Assembly: GCF_000026045.1 (NCBI RefSeq)
Contig: NC_007426.1
Location: forward strand, 806,001 to 870,000
Origin: Natronomonas pharaonis DSM 2160
Lineage (GTDB): Archaea > Halobacteriota > Halobacteria > Halobacteriales > Haloarculaceae
Reading direction: 5' to 3'
Length of the DNA: 64,000 bases
The notes beneath the pieces are model-generated. The model ran no database searches and was not told the origin of the DNA. It saw nothing but the letters and a program-made list of their open reading frames with translations. Shown piece by piece: positions 54,619-64,000 of this stretch. Within the stretch, counting starts at the first letter, position 1, and every line of letters starts with the position of its first letter. A program made the translations under genes and the position numbers.

Positions 54619-57600
54619 CTAGTCGTCTGAAAGCGCCTGTCCGGTCGTTTCGGTGTCGGTTTCGGGGGTCGCTGGTGCCGGCAGCTCCGTCCGCACGTCG
54701 GCGTCTTCCTGTTCGTCGATGATGTCCGCGTAGGCGTCGGGCATCACCTTGACGAACTTTTCGAGCTCCTCGTCCCAGTTGTCGAGGATGTACTCGCCGC
54801 GGTCCGAATCGGTGTATGCGACGTGGTTTTCCAGCAGTCGGCGCAGCATCCGCCGGTCGTTTTCGTCCAGTTCATCGGTCGTCGAGACCATCCCGTAGTT
54901 GACCTTCTCTTCGAAGTCACCCTCTCGGTCGAGAACGTAGGCAACGCCGCCGGACATGCCCGCGGCGAAGTTCTTCCCCGTTTCGCCGAGGCAGGCGACG
55001 ACGCCGCCGGTCATGTACTCACAGCCGTGGTCGCCGACCGACTCGACGACAGCCTTGACGCCGGAGTTGCGGACCGCAAAGCGCTCTCCAGCCATCCCGT
55101 TGATGTAGGCTTGGCCCTGCGTCGCACCGTAGAGTGCGACGTTGCCGATGAGGATGTTCTTTTCCGGCTCGTAGGGGGCGTCGTTCGGCGTGTTGACGAC
55201 GAGCTTGCCGCCGGAGAGTCCCTTGCCGACGTAGTCGTTCCCCGTCCCGGTCAGCTGGAAGGTGACGCCGTCCTGCAGGAAGGCCCCGAAGCTTTGGCCC
55301 GCGGTGCCGCCGAAGTCGACGGTAACCGTGTCTTCCGGAAGCCCCTCGACGCCGTGTGCTTCGGAGATACGGTTCGAGAGTGTCGCCCCGACCGCTCTGT
55401 CGACGTTCGAGATATCGCGGTCGAGATGCGTCGGCCGACCGCTTTCGATTGCCTCGGCGGCCTCGTCGATGAGGTCCCAGTCGAGCGACTCGTCGACTTC
55501 GTGGGGCTGGGGTTCGGTCTTTCGTCGGTCGTTGCCGGCCGGCTCCGCCAGCACCGCCGAGAGGTCGAGCTTCTGTGCCTTCTCCTGTTCGACGTCATCG
55601 CGCTGCTTCAGCGCGTCGACACGGCCGACCATCTCGTCGACCGTCTCGAAGCCGAGCTCGGCCATAATCTCCCGCAGCTCTTGGGCGATGAACGTCATGT
55701 AGTTGATGACGTGCTGTGGCTCGCCCGGGAACCGCTGTCTGAGACCCTCGTCCTGCGTGGCAACGCCGACCGGACAGGTGTTCTCGTGGCACTGTCGGGC
55801 CATCACGCAGCCGGAGGTAACGAGCGGCGCTGTCCCGAAGACGTACTCCTCGGCCCCGAGTAGCGCGCCGACGGCGACGTCGTAGCCGGTCTTCATACCG
55901 CCGTCGACGGTGACACGGATTCGGGACCGGAGGTCGGTCGCCCGGAGCATCTGGTTGGCCTCGGCGAGTCCGAGCTCCCAGGGCAGCCCCGCGTTCTTGA
56001 TGGACGTCTTCGGCGACGCGCCGGTGCCGCCCGAGTGGCCCGAGATGTGAACGACATCGGCGTTGGCCTTGGCAACCCCGGCGGCGATAGTGCCGATACC
56101 GGCCTCAGAGACCAGTTTGACGTTGATGTCTGCATCGGGGTTTGCAGCCTTGAGGTCGTGGATGAGCTGCTTGAGGTCCTCGATGGAGTAGATGTCGTGT
56201 AGCGGCGGCGGCGAGATGAGACCGACGCCCGGCGTCGAGTACCGGACGTGGGCTATCATCTCGTTTACCTTCTCGCCGGGGAGGTGGCCCCCCTCGCCGG
56301 GCTTGGAGCCCTGTGCCATCTTGATCTGTATCTCCTCGGCGTTTGTCAGGTACGTCGACGTGACGCCGAACCGCCCGGAGGCAACCTGTTTTACGTTACA
56401 CTCCTTTTCGGTGTCGAACCGTTCCGGCGGCTCGCCACCCTCACCGGTGTTGGACTTCGCACCGAGGCGGTTCATCGCGATGGAGTTGTTCTCGTGGGCC
56501 TCCGGCGAGAGGCTCCCGAGGCTCATTGCCGCCGTCGAGAACCGTTCGACGATTTCCTCGACGGGCTCGACATCCTCGATGTCGACCGGGTCGCGGTCGG
56601 AGTCGAACTCCAGGAGCCCCCGGAGCGTCTGGAGGTTCTCCTGCTGGTCGTTCATCATCTCGGCGAACGCCTGATACTGCTCGTAGTCGCCCTGCCGAAC
56701 GGCTTTCTGGAGCGTGCCGACCGACTCGGGATTCCACTCGTGGAACATCCCCGACGAACGGTGCTCGTATTCGCCCTGATGTTCGAGCTCCGGGTCGTCA
56801 CCGAAGGCAATCTCGTATCGGTCCCGGAGGTCGGACTCGATGTCGTCGATGTCGACGCCTTCCGTCCGGGCGGTCGTTCCTTCGAAGTACTCGGCGACGA
56901 AATCCGAGTCCAGCCCGACGGCCTCGAATATCTGGGCGCCCTGATAGGATTCGACCGTCGAGATGCCCATCTTTGCCATCGTTTTCAGAAGGCCATCCTC
57001 GACGGCTTTGATGTAGGCTTCGATGGCCTTGCTTTCGTCGGCTCCGTCGGGGCCGGCGACGATATCGGCGATGGATTCGTAGGCGAGATATGGGTTGACC
57101 GCGCCGGCGCCGTAGCCGATACAGGTTGCGACGTGGTGGACGGCGCGCGGGTCGCCGGATTCGAGCACGAGGCCGACGTGGTTTCGGAGCCCGTTTCGGA
57201 CGAGGTGGTGATGGATGCCGCCGGTCGCCAAAAGCGCCGGAATGGGCACTGCGTCCGGGCCGGCCTCCCGGTCCGAGAGGACGATGATGTCGTGGTCGTG
57301 TGCGGCTCTCGTCGCCTCCTCACGAACCGCCTCGACGGCGGCTTCGAGGTCGGAACCGGGGTCGAAGGTGATATCGAGGACGTATGTCGAGATATCGTCG
57401 TCAAGGTCCTTGATGGCGGCCGTCTCGTCGTCGGTCAGCACGGGTGAGTCGACGACGAGTTGGCGGGCGTGGTCGGGCGTTTCGTCGAGGAGGTTCCGCT
57501 GGAAGCCCAGCCGGGATTCAAGCGAGGTAACGAGTTCCTCACGAATGTAGTCCAGCGGCGGATTGGTGACCTGTGCAAAAAGCTGCTTGAAATAGCTGAA

Positions 57601-59145
57601 CAGCGGCCGGTTGAACTGCGACAGTACCGAAAGCGGCGTGTCGTCGCCCATCGACCCGACCGGGTCCTTACCATCCGTCGCCATCGGCTCGATGAGATGG
57701 TCCATCTCGTCGCGGGTGTACCCGTACAGGGCCTGCTGCGAGCGGAGCGGGGCGTCGACATCGGTGCCGTGTGCTTCGGGTGCGTCGTCTTCGATGATGT
57801 CGCCGAGTTCGACCTGCTCGTCGTCGACCCACTCGCCGTATTTCTCGTCGACGAGCTCGTCGAAGATCTCGTCGTCGGGGATGACCCGCCCCTCGTTCGG
57901 GTCGGCGAGGAACAGTTGCCCGGGCTGGAGCCGGTCGCGCCGCTCGATGTCACCGAAATCGTGTTCGAGCGCGCCGGCTTCGCTGGCCATCACGAGCGTG
58001 TTGTCGCTCGTCACGTCGTAGCGGCACGGCCGGAGCCCGTTGCGGTCGAGTACGGCACCGACACGCTCGCCGTCAGTCGCGGCCACGAGTGCTGGACCGT
58101 CCCACGGCTCGACGAGCGAGGCGTGGTAGTCGTACCACTCCTGTCGCTCCTCTGGGACGTGGTTTTCGTCGCTTCGCCACGCCTCGGGAATCAGCATCCG
58201 GAGGGCATGCGGCATCTCGCGGCCGCCCTGCATGAGCAGCTCCAGCGCGTTATCGACTGAGGCGGTATCCGACTGGTCGGGGTCGTTGATGATGGGCCGT
58301 AGCGTCTCGATGTCGCCGCCGAAGTCCTCGTGTTCGAGGTCGTTTTCCCGGGCCCGCATCCAGTTGATGTTGCCTTGGATGGTGTTGAACTCGCCGTTGT
58401 GGATGATGTTCCGGTAGGGATGAGAGAGATGCCACGCGCCGAGGGTGTTCGTCGAGAAGCGCGCATGGACCATCGCAAACGTCGACTGGATCCGCTCGTC
58501 GCTCAACTCGGGATAGTAGTCGGCCAGCTGTTCGGCGGTGAGCAGGCCTTTGTAGACGACCGTATCGCGGTCAAGCGAGCAGACATAGAAGCGGGCCGCA
58601 CCGTCAGGGTCGCGCTCCTCGATAGTCGTCTCAAGGTCGCGCCGGGCAACATACAGTGCTCGGTCGAAGGCCTCGTCGTCGAGGTCGGCGGTGACAAAAC
58701 ACTGGACGACAGCCGGCTCCGACTCTGTGGCTGTCCGGCCGAGCGAGTCGTTCTCCGTCGGCACTCGCCGCCAGGCAAACACGTCCAGCCCGTGCTCGGC
58801 AAAGACTTGCTCGGTGAGCTGCTGGAGTCCTGCAGCGGCCTCCTCGTCTTGCGGCATAAAGAGCGAGCCGACGGCGTAGTCGCCTTCGTCGGGCAGCCCG
58901 GCGACCTCGTCGGCGAAGAACTCGTGGGGCGTCTGCAGCAGGATTCCGGCCCCGTCGCCGGTTTTTTCGTCGGCTCCCGTCGTACCCCGGTGTTCGAGGT
59001 TCTCGAGCAGTTCGATTCCGTCTGCTACCGTCTCGTGTGACTGGTCTCCATCGAGGTCCATGACGACGCCGACGCCACAGTTGGCGCGGTGGTCGTCGGG
59101 GTCCGCGAGCCCGGCCGTGCCCGCGGTCGGTGTTTGCTCAGACAT
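54619..59145 (-). CDS. gltB: Glutamate synthase large subunit
   Basis: 1508 residues from ATG 59145. A short N-terminal segment precedes ANCGVGVVMDLDGD, where Cys is the class II amidotransferase nucleophile, exposed after processing. Then come the glutaminase domain, the central domain, the FMN-binding domain (HISGHSGGTGASPKTSIKNA) and the 3Fe-4S ligands in CVMARQCHENTCPVG, and the C-terminal beta-helix domain (GGKLVVNTPNDAPYEPEKN). It forms glutamate from glutamine and 2-oxoglutarate. No gltD lies nearby, so the electron donor is probably ferredoxin or a distant subunit. Confidence 0.96.
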   Translation of the reverse strand: MSEQTPTAGTAGLADPDDHRANCGVGVVMDLDGDQSHETVADGIELLENLEHRGTTGADEKTGDGAGILLQTPHEFFADEVAGLPDEGDYAVGSLFMPQDEEAAAGLQQLTEQVFAEHGLDVFAWRRVPTENDSLGRTATESEPAVVQCFVTADLDDEAFDRALYVARRDLETTIEERDPDGAARFYVCSLDRDTVVYKGLLTAEQLADYYPELSDERIQSTFAMVHARFSTNTLGAWHLSHPYRNIIHNGEFNTIQGNINWMRARENDLEHEDFGGDIETLRPIINDPDQSDTASVDNALELLMQGGREMPHALRMLIPEAWRSDENHVPEERQEWYDYHASLVEPWDGPALVAATDGERVGAVLDRNGLRPCRYDVTSDNTLVMASEAGALEHDFGDIERRDRLQPGQLFLADPNEGRVIPDDEIFDELVDEKYGEWVDDEQVELGDIIEDDAPEAHGTDVDAPLRSQQALYGYTRDEMDHLIEPMATDGKDPVGSMGDDTPLSVLSQFNRPLFSYFKQLFAQVTNPPLDYIREELVTSLESRLGFQRNLLDETPDHARQLVVDSPVLTDDETAAIKDLDDDISTYVLDITFDPGSDLEAAVEAVREEATRAAHDHDIIVLSDREAGPDAVPIPALLATGGIHHHLVRNGLRNHVGLVLESGDPRAVHHVATCIGYGAGAVNPYLAYESIADIVAGPDGADESKAIEAYIKAVEDGLLKTMAKMGISTVESYQGAQIFEAVGLDSDFVAEYFEGTTARTEGVDIDDIESDLRDRYEIAFGDDPELEHQGEYEHRSSGMFHEWNPESVGTLQKAVRQGDYEQYQAFAEMMNDQQENLQTLRGLLEFDSDRDPVDIEDVEPVEEIVERFSTAAMSLGSLSPEAHENNSIAMNRLGAKSNTGEGGEPPERFDTEKECNVKQVASGRFGVTSTYLTNAEEIQIKMAQGSKPGEGGHLPGEKVNEMIAHVRYSTPGVGLISPPPLHDIYSIEDLKQLIHDLKAANPDADINVKLVSEAGIGTIAAGVAKANADVVHISGHSGGTGASPKTSIKNAGLPWELGLAEANQMLRATDLRSRIRVTVDGGMKTGYDVAVGALLGAEEYVFGTAPLVTSGCVMARQCHENTCPVGVATQDEGLRQRFPGEPQHVINYMTFIAQELREIMAELGFETVDEMVGRVDALKQRDDVEQEKAQKLDLSAVLAEPAGNDRRKTEPQPHEVDESLDWDLIDEAAEAIESGRPTHLDRDISNVDRAVGATLSNRISEAHGVEGLPEDTVTVDFGGTAGQSFGAFLQDGVTFQLTGTGNDYVGKGLSGGKLVVNTPNDAPYEPEKNILIGNVALYGATQGQAYINGMAGERFAVRNSGVKAVVESVGDHGCEYMTGGVVACLGETGKNFAAGMSGGVAYVLDREGDFEEKVNYGMVSTTDELDENDRRMLRRLLENHVAYTDSDRGEYILDNWDEELEKFVKVMPDAYADIIDEQEDADVRTELPAPATPETDTETTGQALSDD

Positions 59146-59314
59146 ACTCGTCCATGACGAGTACCCGAATAAGAGACTTCCCCTCAAAGTATAACGGTGG
59201 ATTTACCCCATGGAAGGGAATATAATGTCATATTTATATTTTTCATCAATTATCAATCGGCTTCCGGAGGACCGAACCACATCGCAAAAAAGAAACGGGA
59301 ACCTCCCGGCGTTG
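59146..59314. promoter_or_regulatory. gltB upstream region
   Basis: About 170 bp, AT-rich in the middle (ATAATGTCATATTTATATTT near 59221-59240). On the minus strand this gives AAATATAAATATGAC well upstream of gltB, and AAGTATAACGG near 59188 may be a nearer TATA-like site. It also holds the 3' end flank of the proS gene, which reads towards gltB. No frame worth listing. Confidence 0.45.
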
Positions 59315-60763
59315 CTAGTACGATTTCGCGAAGTACGCGGTCTCTGTTGCCTCGTCACCGCAGACGCCGCAGGTGTCGTAGACGGGCGGTTCGTCCTCAT
59401 CGAGCGGTAACATCACGATTTCAGCGGCGATTTCGTCTTTGATTTCGGCTTCGCAGGCCTCGTCGCCACACCAGCCGGTCTTGACGTAGCCGCCGTGCTG
59501 GCCGAGCGTGCCGAGAATCTCCCCGCGACCGTGGGCTTTGCGGATGTTCTCTTCTAGTGTCGCTTCGGCGCTGGCGTAGAGCTTGGCGTAGACCGTCTCA
59601 AGTGCTTCATCGACGGCGTCTGTGATGCTCTCCCGTTCGGCGACGTCGCTTTCGCCGTCCGGCCGGTGGACGAGCGTCGCCGCTTCGTCTTCGACCTCGT
59701 TAGGACCGATTTCGATGCGGAGCGGGACCCCCTGCAACTCGTGTTCGTTGAATTTGAAGCCGGGGTTGCGCTCGTCGCGGTCGTCAAGCTCCACGCGGAA
59801 CTGTTCGTCCAGCTCTGCCGCGAGGTCGGCGGCGTACTCTTTGACCGCTTCTTCGGTATCCGCTTGCCAGATGGGGACGACAACGACCTGCGTCGGAGCC
59901 AGCGCAGGCGGTATAACCAGCCCTTGGTCGTCCGAGTGGGTCATGATGAGCGCCCCAAGCGCGCGCCAGGACAGCCCCCACGAGGTCGTGTGTGCCGTCT
60001 GCTTTGTCTCGTCTTCGTCCGTATACTCGATGTCGAACGCTTCGGCGAAGGACGTCCCGAGGTAGTGTGAGGTCCCCGCTTGGACGGACTTCCCATCGGG
60101 CATCAGCGCCTCGATGGTCGTCGTCGTGTCCGCTCCCGGGAACTTGTCGTGTTCGGGCTTGCGTCCTGTCATGCCCGGTATCGCCATTACTTCCTCGTAG
60201 AGCCGCTCGTACTGTTCGAGCCGCGTCATCGTCTCGTCCCAAGCGCTTTCCTCGGTCGCGTGGGCCGTGTGGCCCTCCTGCCAGAGGAACTCCTTGGTTC
60301 GGAAGAACGGCTTCGTCTCGGTGGCTTCCCAGCGGACGACCGAACACCACTGGTTGACCCGCAACGGCAGGTCCCGGTAGCTGCGGACCCACTCGGCGAT
60401 GAACGGCGTAATGATGGACTCGGAGGTCGGCCGTACCGCGAGTCGCTCTTCGAGTTCGTCGTGGCCGCCGTGGGTCACCCACGCGACCTCGGGGTCGAAC
60501 CCGTCGACGATGTCCTTTTCGCGTTCCAGATACGACTCCGGAATGAACATCGGGAAGTACGTGTTCTGGACGCCCGTCTCTTTGAACCAGCCGTCGAGGT
60601 GGTCCTGCAGCCGTTCCCACAGCGCGTAGCCGCGGGGTCGGGTGACGATGAACCCGCCCATCGGCGCATAATCAGCCAGTCCGGCCTTCTGGACGACCTC
60701 GGCGTACCACTCCCCGGGGTTGTGCTCTTTGCTTTCGGTGATGCCGAGTTCTTGGTCGGTCAT
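59315..60763 (-). CDS. proS: Prolyl-tRNA synthetase
   Basis: 482 residues from ATG 60763 (MTDQELGITESKEHNPGEWY). Archaeal/eukaryotic-type class II core: motif 1 GVQNTYFPMFIPESYL, motif 2 RWEATETKPFFRTKEFLWQE and motif 3 THSDDQGLVIPPALAPTQVV, then an anticodon-binding domain and a C-terminal zinc-binding-like tail with Cys pairs (CGDEACE, CGVCGDEA) and the terminal aromatic end AYFAKSY typical of this type. It charges tRNA(Pro). A TATATAAAG box lies near 60794-60804. Confidence 0.97.
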   Translation of the reverse strand: MTDQELGITESKEHNPGEWYAEVVQKAGLADYAPMGGFIVTRPRGYALWERLQDHLDGWFKETGVQNTYFPMFIPESYLEREKDIVDGFDPEVAWVTHGGHDELEERLAVRPTSESIITPFIAEWVRSYRDLPLRVNQWCSVVRWEATETKPFFRTKEFLWQEGHTAHATEESAWDETMTRLEQYERLYEEVMAIPGMTGRKPEHDKFPGADTTTTIEALMPDGKSVQAGTSHYLGTSFAEAFDIEYTDEDETKQTAHTTSWGLSWRALGALIMTHSDDQGLVIPPALAPTQVVVVPIWQADTEEAVKEYAADLAAELDEQFRVELDDRDERNPGFKFNEHELQGVPLRIEIGPNEVEDEAATLVHRPDGESDVAERESITDAVDEALETVYAKLYASAEATLEENIRKAHGRGEILGTLGQHGGYVKTGWCGDEACEAEIKDEIAAEIVMLPLDEDEPPVYDTCGVCGDEATETAYFAKSY

Positions 60764-60901
60764 AGTCGCTCGTTGCCGTCCGTTCGTCGCCGCAACTTTA
60801 TATACTATCGAAACGACCCCACCGACGTGTGCTGTGGTATGTGGTTGCACGGATGCACTGAACAAATGATTTAATTGGGCCGTGATACAACGGGACGTAC
60901 A

Positions 60902-61357
60902 ATGAATTCACAACTAGAAAATATCGGTAAACTCGTTGCATCGATGCTCGTCGTCGGCGTCGGAATCGGTATCGGCGCCTTCTTCGGGCTCGAATGGACC
61001 TTCGATACGATTGTCCCGCAGGTCGACCCGACAGCACAGCAAATCATCTCCGACCTCGGGCCGCTCATCATGCTCTTTGTGCTGTTCGCGTCGACGCCCG
61101 TCATCGGTGGTATCATCGGCCTCATCGAGGGGCGGAACATCACCTACGACCGACAGCGCCTGTTGACGACGATGTTTAGCTGCCTGCTCGGCGGTATCCT
61201 CGTTGTCCTCATCTCGATGGCGATTATCGGAACCGCCGGCGAGGGCGGCGGTGGCCCCGAATTCGCTGTCGTTGACCTGCTGTCGATTGCGGGCCTTGTC
61301 GGCATCTCCAGTGCCTTCACGAGCGGACTGGCAATGGCGATTACCGGCGAACTGTAA
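60902..61357 (+). CDS. Hypothetical four-helix membrane protein
   Basis: 151 residues from ATG 60902 (MNSQLENIGKLVASMLVVGV). Four hydrophobic segments are visible (about 11-30, 53-75, 89-110, 123-146). Two glycine-rich helices (VGVGIGIGAFFGLEW and VIGGIIGLIEG) suggest tight packing. No transport or enzyme motif. The protein is neutral for a haloarchaeal one, as usual for membrane proteins. The sequence before it (ATGATTTAATTGG, 60867-60879) contains a TATA-like box. Confidence 0.65.
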   Translation: MNSQLENIGKLVASMLVVGVGIGIGAFFGLEWTFDTIVPQVDPTAQQIISDLGPLIMLFVLFASTPVIGGIIGLIEGRNITYDRQRLLTTMFSCLLGGILVVLISMAIIGTAGEGGGGPEFAVVDLLSIAGLVGISSAFTSGLAMAITGEL

Positions 61358-61392
61358 GCAAAACGCGGCGCTATTTTCGGGTCTCGTCCCGA

Positions 61393-64000
61393 CTACTTCC
61401 CGAACCGCCAGCGACGGTTCAACAGCCCGAGTGAGGCAAGCGTGCCGCCGCCGCCGAGCACGATGACCGAAATCAGAATACCGGCGTCGATAATGAGGGT
61501 ACTGCCGAGCTCGTCGTTCTCGGGTTGCTCCTGCGGTTCGGTCCCCTCGTTGTTTTGTTGTTGTTGTGAGGTAGCATCGTCGTCGGCGTCGAGTTCGACC
61601 TCGAGGTCGAGTTCGAACCAGTTTGTGCCTTCGTCGGTCGCCGGCAGGTCGAGCGTCCCGTCAATCAGTGGGTCCCCTGTCTCGTCCGGCACGGTGAACT
61701 CGTTATCAACGAGTGTCGCCGTTCCGCCCTCCTCGTCCAGTGACGCCTCGCCCGACAGCGATTCACTCTCGCCGACTGTCGTCGCAATCTCAAAACTAAA
61801 CTGCGTGTCATCGTCGCCTTCTATCGCCACTGACAACTCGCCGTTTGCGCTCATCTCGCCGCTGTCGGCGTCTATCTCACCCGACAGCCCATCCGGCGCG
61901 CTGACTTCCGCTGCAATCCCTGAGTCGGTCACCAAATCCGGGAACCGAATCGAACTCGACTCCCAACTGCCGTCGTCGTCGACTGCGCCGACAATCTCAA
62001 TCGGCTCCTCGCCGGCATCCGCCGATGGGAACTCTAACCCTTCCTCGATGGCCGTCTCTTTGTCTCCGTCCTCAGCAAAGGAGATGAAGCCGCCCTGACT
62101 GGTCGCAACGAACGTGTCGCCGTCGGCGTCGACATCCGGCCCGAGGGCTTCGGCGACCGTCACGTCGGCCGTCGATTCGAAGCTTTCGCCCTCGATTTCG
62201 GCCGTGTGCTCGCCGAGGTCCTCTTCGGCGACGTCCCATTCGAGCGTGACCGTCTCGGTGTCGCCGGGGTCGACCTCGACGGTTTGGGTTTTGGTTTCGT
62301 CGCCGACGGTGGCGGTGACCTCTTCGGAGCCGGGAGCGCCGCCGGTGTTTTCGACGGTGGCGGTGAGTGCGACGGTGTCGCCGGGTTCGGCGTCGGTGAC
62401 GTCGACGTCGACGGTCATCTCGGGGTCGTCGGCGTCGAGTTCGACATCGACGGTGGTGGTATCGTCTTCGTCGACGGTGACGTCGGTGGTGGTGTCGGCG
62501 TGGCCGTCGGCGGTGATTTCGAGTGTGTAGTCGCCGGTTTCGACGTCGGTGAGTTCGAAGTCGCCGTCGTCGTCGGTGGTGGTGTCGTCGAGTTCGTCTT
62601 GGATGTCGACGGTGGCATCTTCGATGGGGTCGCCGGTTGATGATTCGACGGTGCCCTCGATGTCGCCGGTATCGGCTGCGGTCTCTTCGATATCGATGTC
62701 GAAAGAGAGTGTGAGCCAGTTTTCGCCGGGTGTGGTGGCGGGCAGGTCGAGGGCGTTGTCCATGATGTCGTAGCCGCTTTCCTCTTGGATGAGGTATTCG
62801 TTGTCGACGGCGGTGACGGTGCCGCCGTCGTCGTCGAGGTCGGCGTCGCCGTCGAGGTCATTGCTGCCGTCGGTGGTGGCGTCGATGTCGAATTCGAAGT
62901 CACCGTCGGCGGCGGTGACGGCGAGTGTGCCCTCGACGGTCATGGTGTTGTCGTCGGTGTCGATGGTGCCTTCGAGGCCGTTGGGGGTGTCGATTTCGGC
63001 TTCGACGCCGTCGATGCCGGCTTCGCCGAGGTCGAGGTTGGGGAAGTCGACGGCGGTTGATTCCCAGGAGTTGTCGTCGGGGTTGTAATCGGCTTCGAGT
63101 TCGATGGGTGTGTCGCCGTCGTCTTCGTCGGGGAGCGAGAGGCCTTCGTCGCTGGCGGTGGTTTCGCTGGAGGTGTCTTCGGTGAAGGCGATGAAGCCGC
63201 CCTGGCTGGTTGCGGTGAGGACATCGTCGCCGGAGTCGGTTTCGTTGTCGTCGGCTTCGGAGACGGTGACCTCGGCTTCGGCGGTCGCATCGCCGGTATC
63301 CAGTTCCGCCGTGTACTCGCCGTCATCATCCGCATCCGTCTCCCAAGACAGCAGTATCGTCTCGTCGTCGCCGACGGCCAGCGCAAGCGTCTCAGTGTTT
63401 TCCTCGTCGGCGACCGAGAGCGTAACATCCTGCTCGCCGGCACCATCGCCCGTGTTTTCGACGGTGCCGACAAGGTCGACCTCCTCGCCGGCTTCGACCG
63501 CATCTCCTTCGAGGCTCGCCTCGAAGTTCGGGTCACCGGCCTCGAGGGTGAACGTCTCGTCGACGGTCTCGTCTTCGCCGACGGCGATGCTGGTTGTCTC
63601 CTCGAAGTATCCGTCCGCGTCGACGGTCACGTCGTAGTCGCCGGCTTCAACTTCGAGCTCAACGCTTCCGTCCTCTCCGGCTTCGGCCTGTCTGTCACCG
63701 ACCTCGACGACTGCGCCATCGATGGGTTCTCCCGATTCGTCTTCGACCGTACCGGCGAACGTTCCGGTCGTCGACAGCACCGACACGTCGAGTTCGAGTT
63801 CGAACCAGTTGTCACCCTCGTTGGGCGAGGGGAGGCCCAGACTACCGTCTACCAGCCCGCTGCCGGTCTGGTCGTCGACGGGGAACTCGTTGTCGACGAG
63901 GGTGACTGCCCCGCCGTCCTCCGAGAGGTCCGCATCCCCGGACAGTTCGCCGCTGTCTTCGGTTGTCGCACCGATATCGAAGCTGAACTCGTCGCCGGAG
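61393..64000 (-). CDS. Large modular surface protein (N-terminus outside window)
   Basis: At least 869 codons visible. Tandem modules repeat: (a) a beta-rich unit containing 'VDNEF...D.LDLPAT..G.NWFELDL' seen at least three times (around 63800-63990, 62690-62960, 61590-61860), (b) carboxypeptidase-regulatory-like units (GTVEDESGEPIDGAVVEVGD; GTVESSTGDPIEDATVDI), and (c) CARDB-like units (EAGEEVDLVGTVENTGDGAG; EPGDTVALTATVENTGGAPG). A Gln/Asn linker and a C-terminal membrane helix (LIIDAGILISVIVLGGGGTL) with basic tail (NRRWRFGK) anchor it. It is probably a cell-surface adhesin or S-layer-associated protein. Confidence 0.85.
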   Translation of the reverse strand, partial: SGDEFSFDIGATTEDSGELSGDADLSEDGGAVTLVDNEFPVDDQTGSGLVDGSLGLPSPNEGDNWFELELDVSVLSTTGTFAGTVEDESGEPIDGAVVEVGDRQAEAGEDGSVELEVEAGDYDVTVDADGYFEETTSIAVGEDETVDETFTLEAGDPNFEASLEGDAVEAGEEVDLVGTVENTGDGAGEQDVTLSVADEENTETLALAVGDDETILLSWETDADDDGEYTAELDTGDATAEAEVTVSEADDNETDSGDDVLTATSQGGFIAFTEDTSSETTASDEGLSLPDEDDGDTPIELEADYNPDDNSWESTAVDFPNLDLGEAGIDGVEAEIDTPNGLEGTIDTDDNTMTVEGTLAVTAADGDFEFDIDATTDGSNDLDGDADLDDDGGTVTAVDNEYLIQEESGYDIMDNALDLPATTPGENWLTLSFDIDIEETAADTGDIEGTVESSTGDPIEDATVDIQDELDDTTTDDDGDFELTDVETGDYTLEITADGHADTTTDVTVDEDDTTTVDVELDADDPEMTVDVDVTDAEPGDTVALTATVENTGGAPGSEEVTATVGDETKTQTVEVDPGDTETVTLEWDVAEEDLGEHTAEIEGESFESTADVTVAEALGPDVDADGDTFVATSQGGFISFAEDGDKETAIEEGLEFPSADAGEEPIEIVGAVDDDGSWESSSIRFPDLVTDSGIAAEVSAPDGLSGEIDADSGEMSANGELSVAIEGDDDTQFSFEIATTVGESESLSGEASLDEEGGTATLVDNEFTVPDETGDPLIDGTLDLPATDEGTNWFELDLEVELDADDDATSQQQQNNEGTEPQEQPENDELGSTLIIDAGILISVIVLGGGGTLASLGLLNRRWRFGK

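Overview
The window is a gene-dense, high-GC chromosomal segment from a haloarchaeon. Signs of this are an acid-rich proteome, an archaeal TFB, Tat-type lipoproteins with a lipobox, archaeal RfcL and RadB, archaeal seryl- and prolyl-tRNA synthetases, several small haloarchaea-specific families, and TATA boxes about 26-28 nt upstream of start codons (leaderless transcription). A two-TM transducer and opsin that look close to the Natronomonas pharaonis HtrII/SRII pair suggest Natronomonas or a relative; the genus call is tentative.

Layout. 1-12.2 kb: YchF-type GTPase (partial), a bactofilin-like protein, small regulators, a lipoprotein, a secreted subtilase, TFB, an aldehyde dehydrogenase, an MBL hydrolase and serS. 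12.2-13.6 kb: a TnpB-only IS200/IS605-type element. 13.6-19.2 kb: SnoaL-like protein, Tsr3, an M23-like protein, a lipoate-ligase-like protein, pyrC, a UspA and a GNAT. 19.17-20.79 kb: a second TnpB element of another type, with a small ribbon-helix-helix-like gene before tnpB. 20.8-31 kb: UspA, soluble PAS transducer, a lactate-utilisation pair (LutC and a LutB-LutA fusion), small conserved genes, pyrF, phosphoglycolate phosphatase and a GTPBP1-like GTPase. 31-38.8 kb: UbiB kinase, Hsp20, pyruvate kinase, a phnDCE-type transporter and an acyl-CoA dehydrogenase. 39-41.4 kb: the transducer/opsin pair. 41.4-46.6 kb: HAD, LWR-salt protein, pterin dehydratase, an S14-like protein, CtaA and MaeB. 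46.6-50 kb: a polar amino-acid ABC transporter operon. 50-54.5 kb: RfcL, an RNase H-fold protein, RadB, a tnpB-deleted element, and RNase HI. 54.6-64 kb: GltB, ProS, a membrane protein and the C-terminal part of a large modular surface protein.

Most notable points. (1) The opsin at 40667-41368 keeps the SRII-like fold and the transducer-facing Tyr199, but has Met at the retinal-lysine position and Gly at the counterion position. Its cognate-looking transducer keeps the matching TM2 Asn, so this may be a retinal-independent receptor-transducer complex. (2) The TnpB element at 19167-20790 and its tnpB-less relative at 53282-53880 sit at equivalent positions. Removing either one restores a convergent gene pair overlapping at CTAA, and the element's right end supplies an in-phase TGA, so both neighbours stay essentially intact. 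(3) Those two elements carry a family of triloop hairpins whose stems covary between copies.

Convergent genes overlapping at 4-nt stop palindromes (CTAG or CTAA) recur across the window. The uninterrupted stretches without a gene are short. The only one above 300 bases is 53286-53880, which is the tnpB-deleted element. I found no tRNA, rRNA or CRISPR array.
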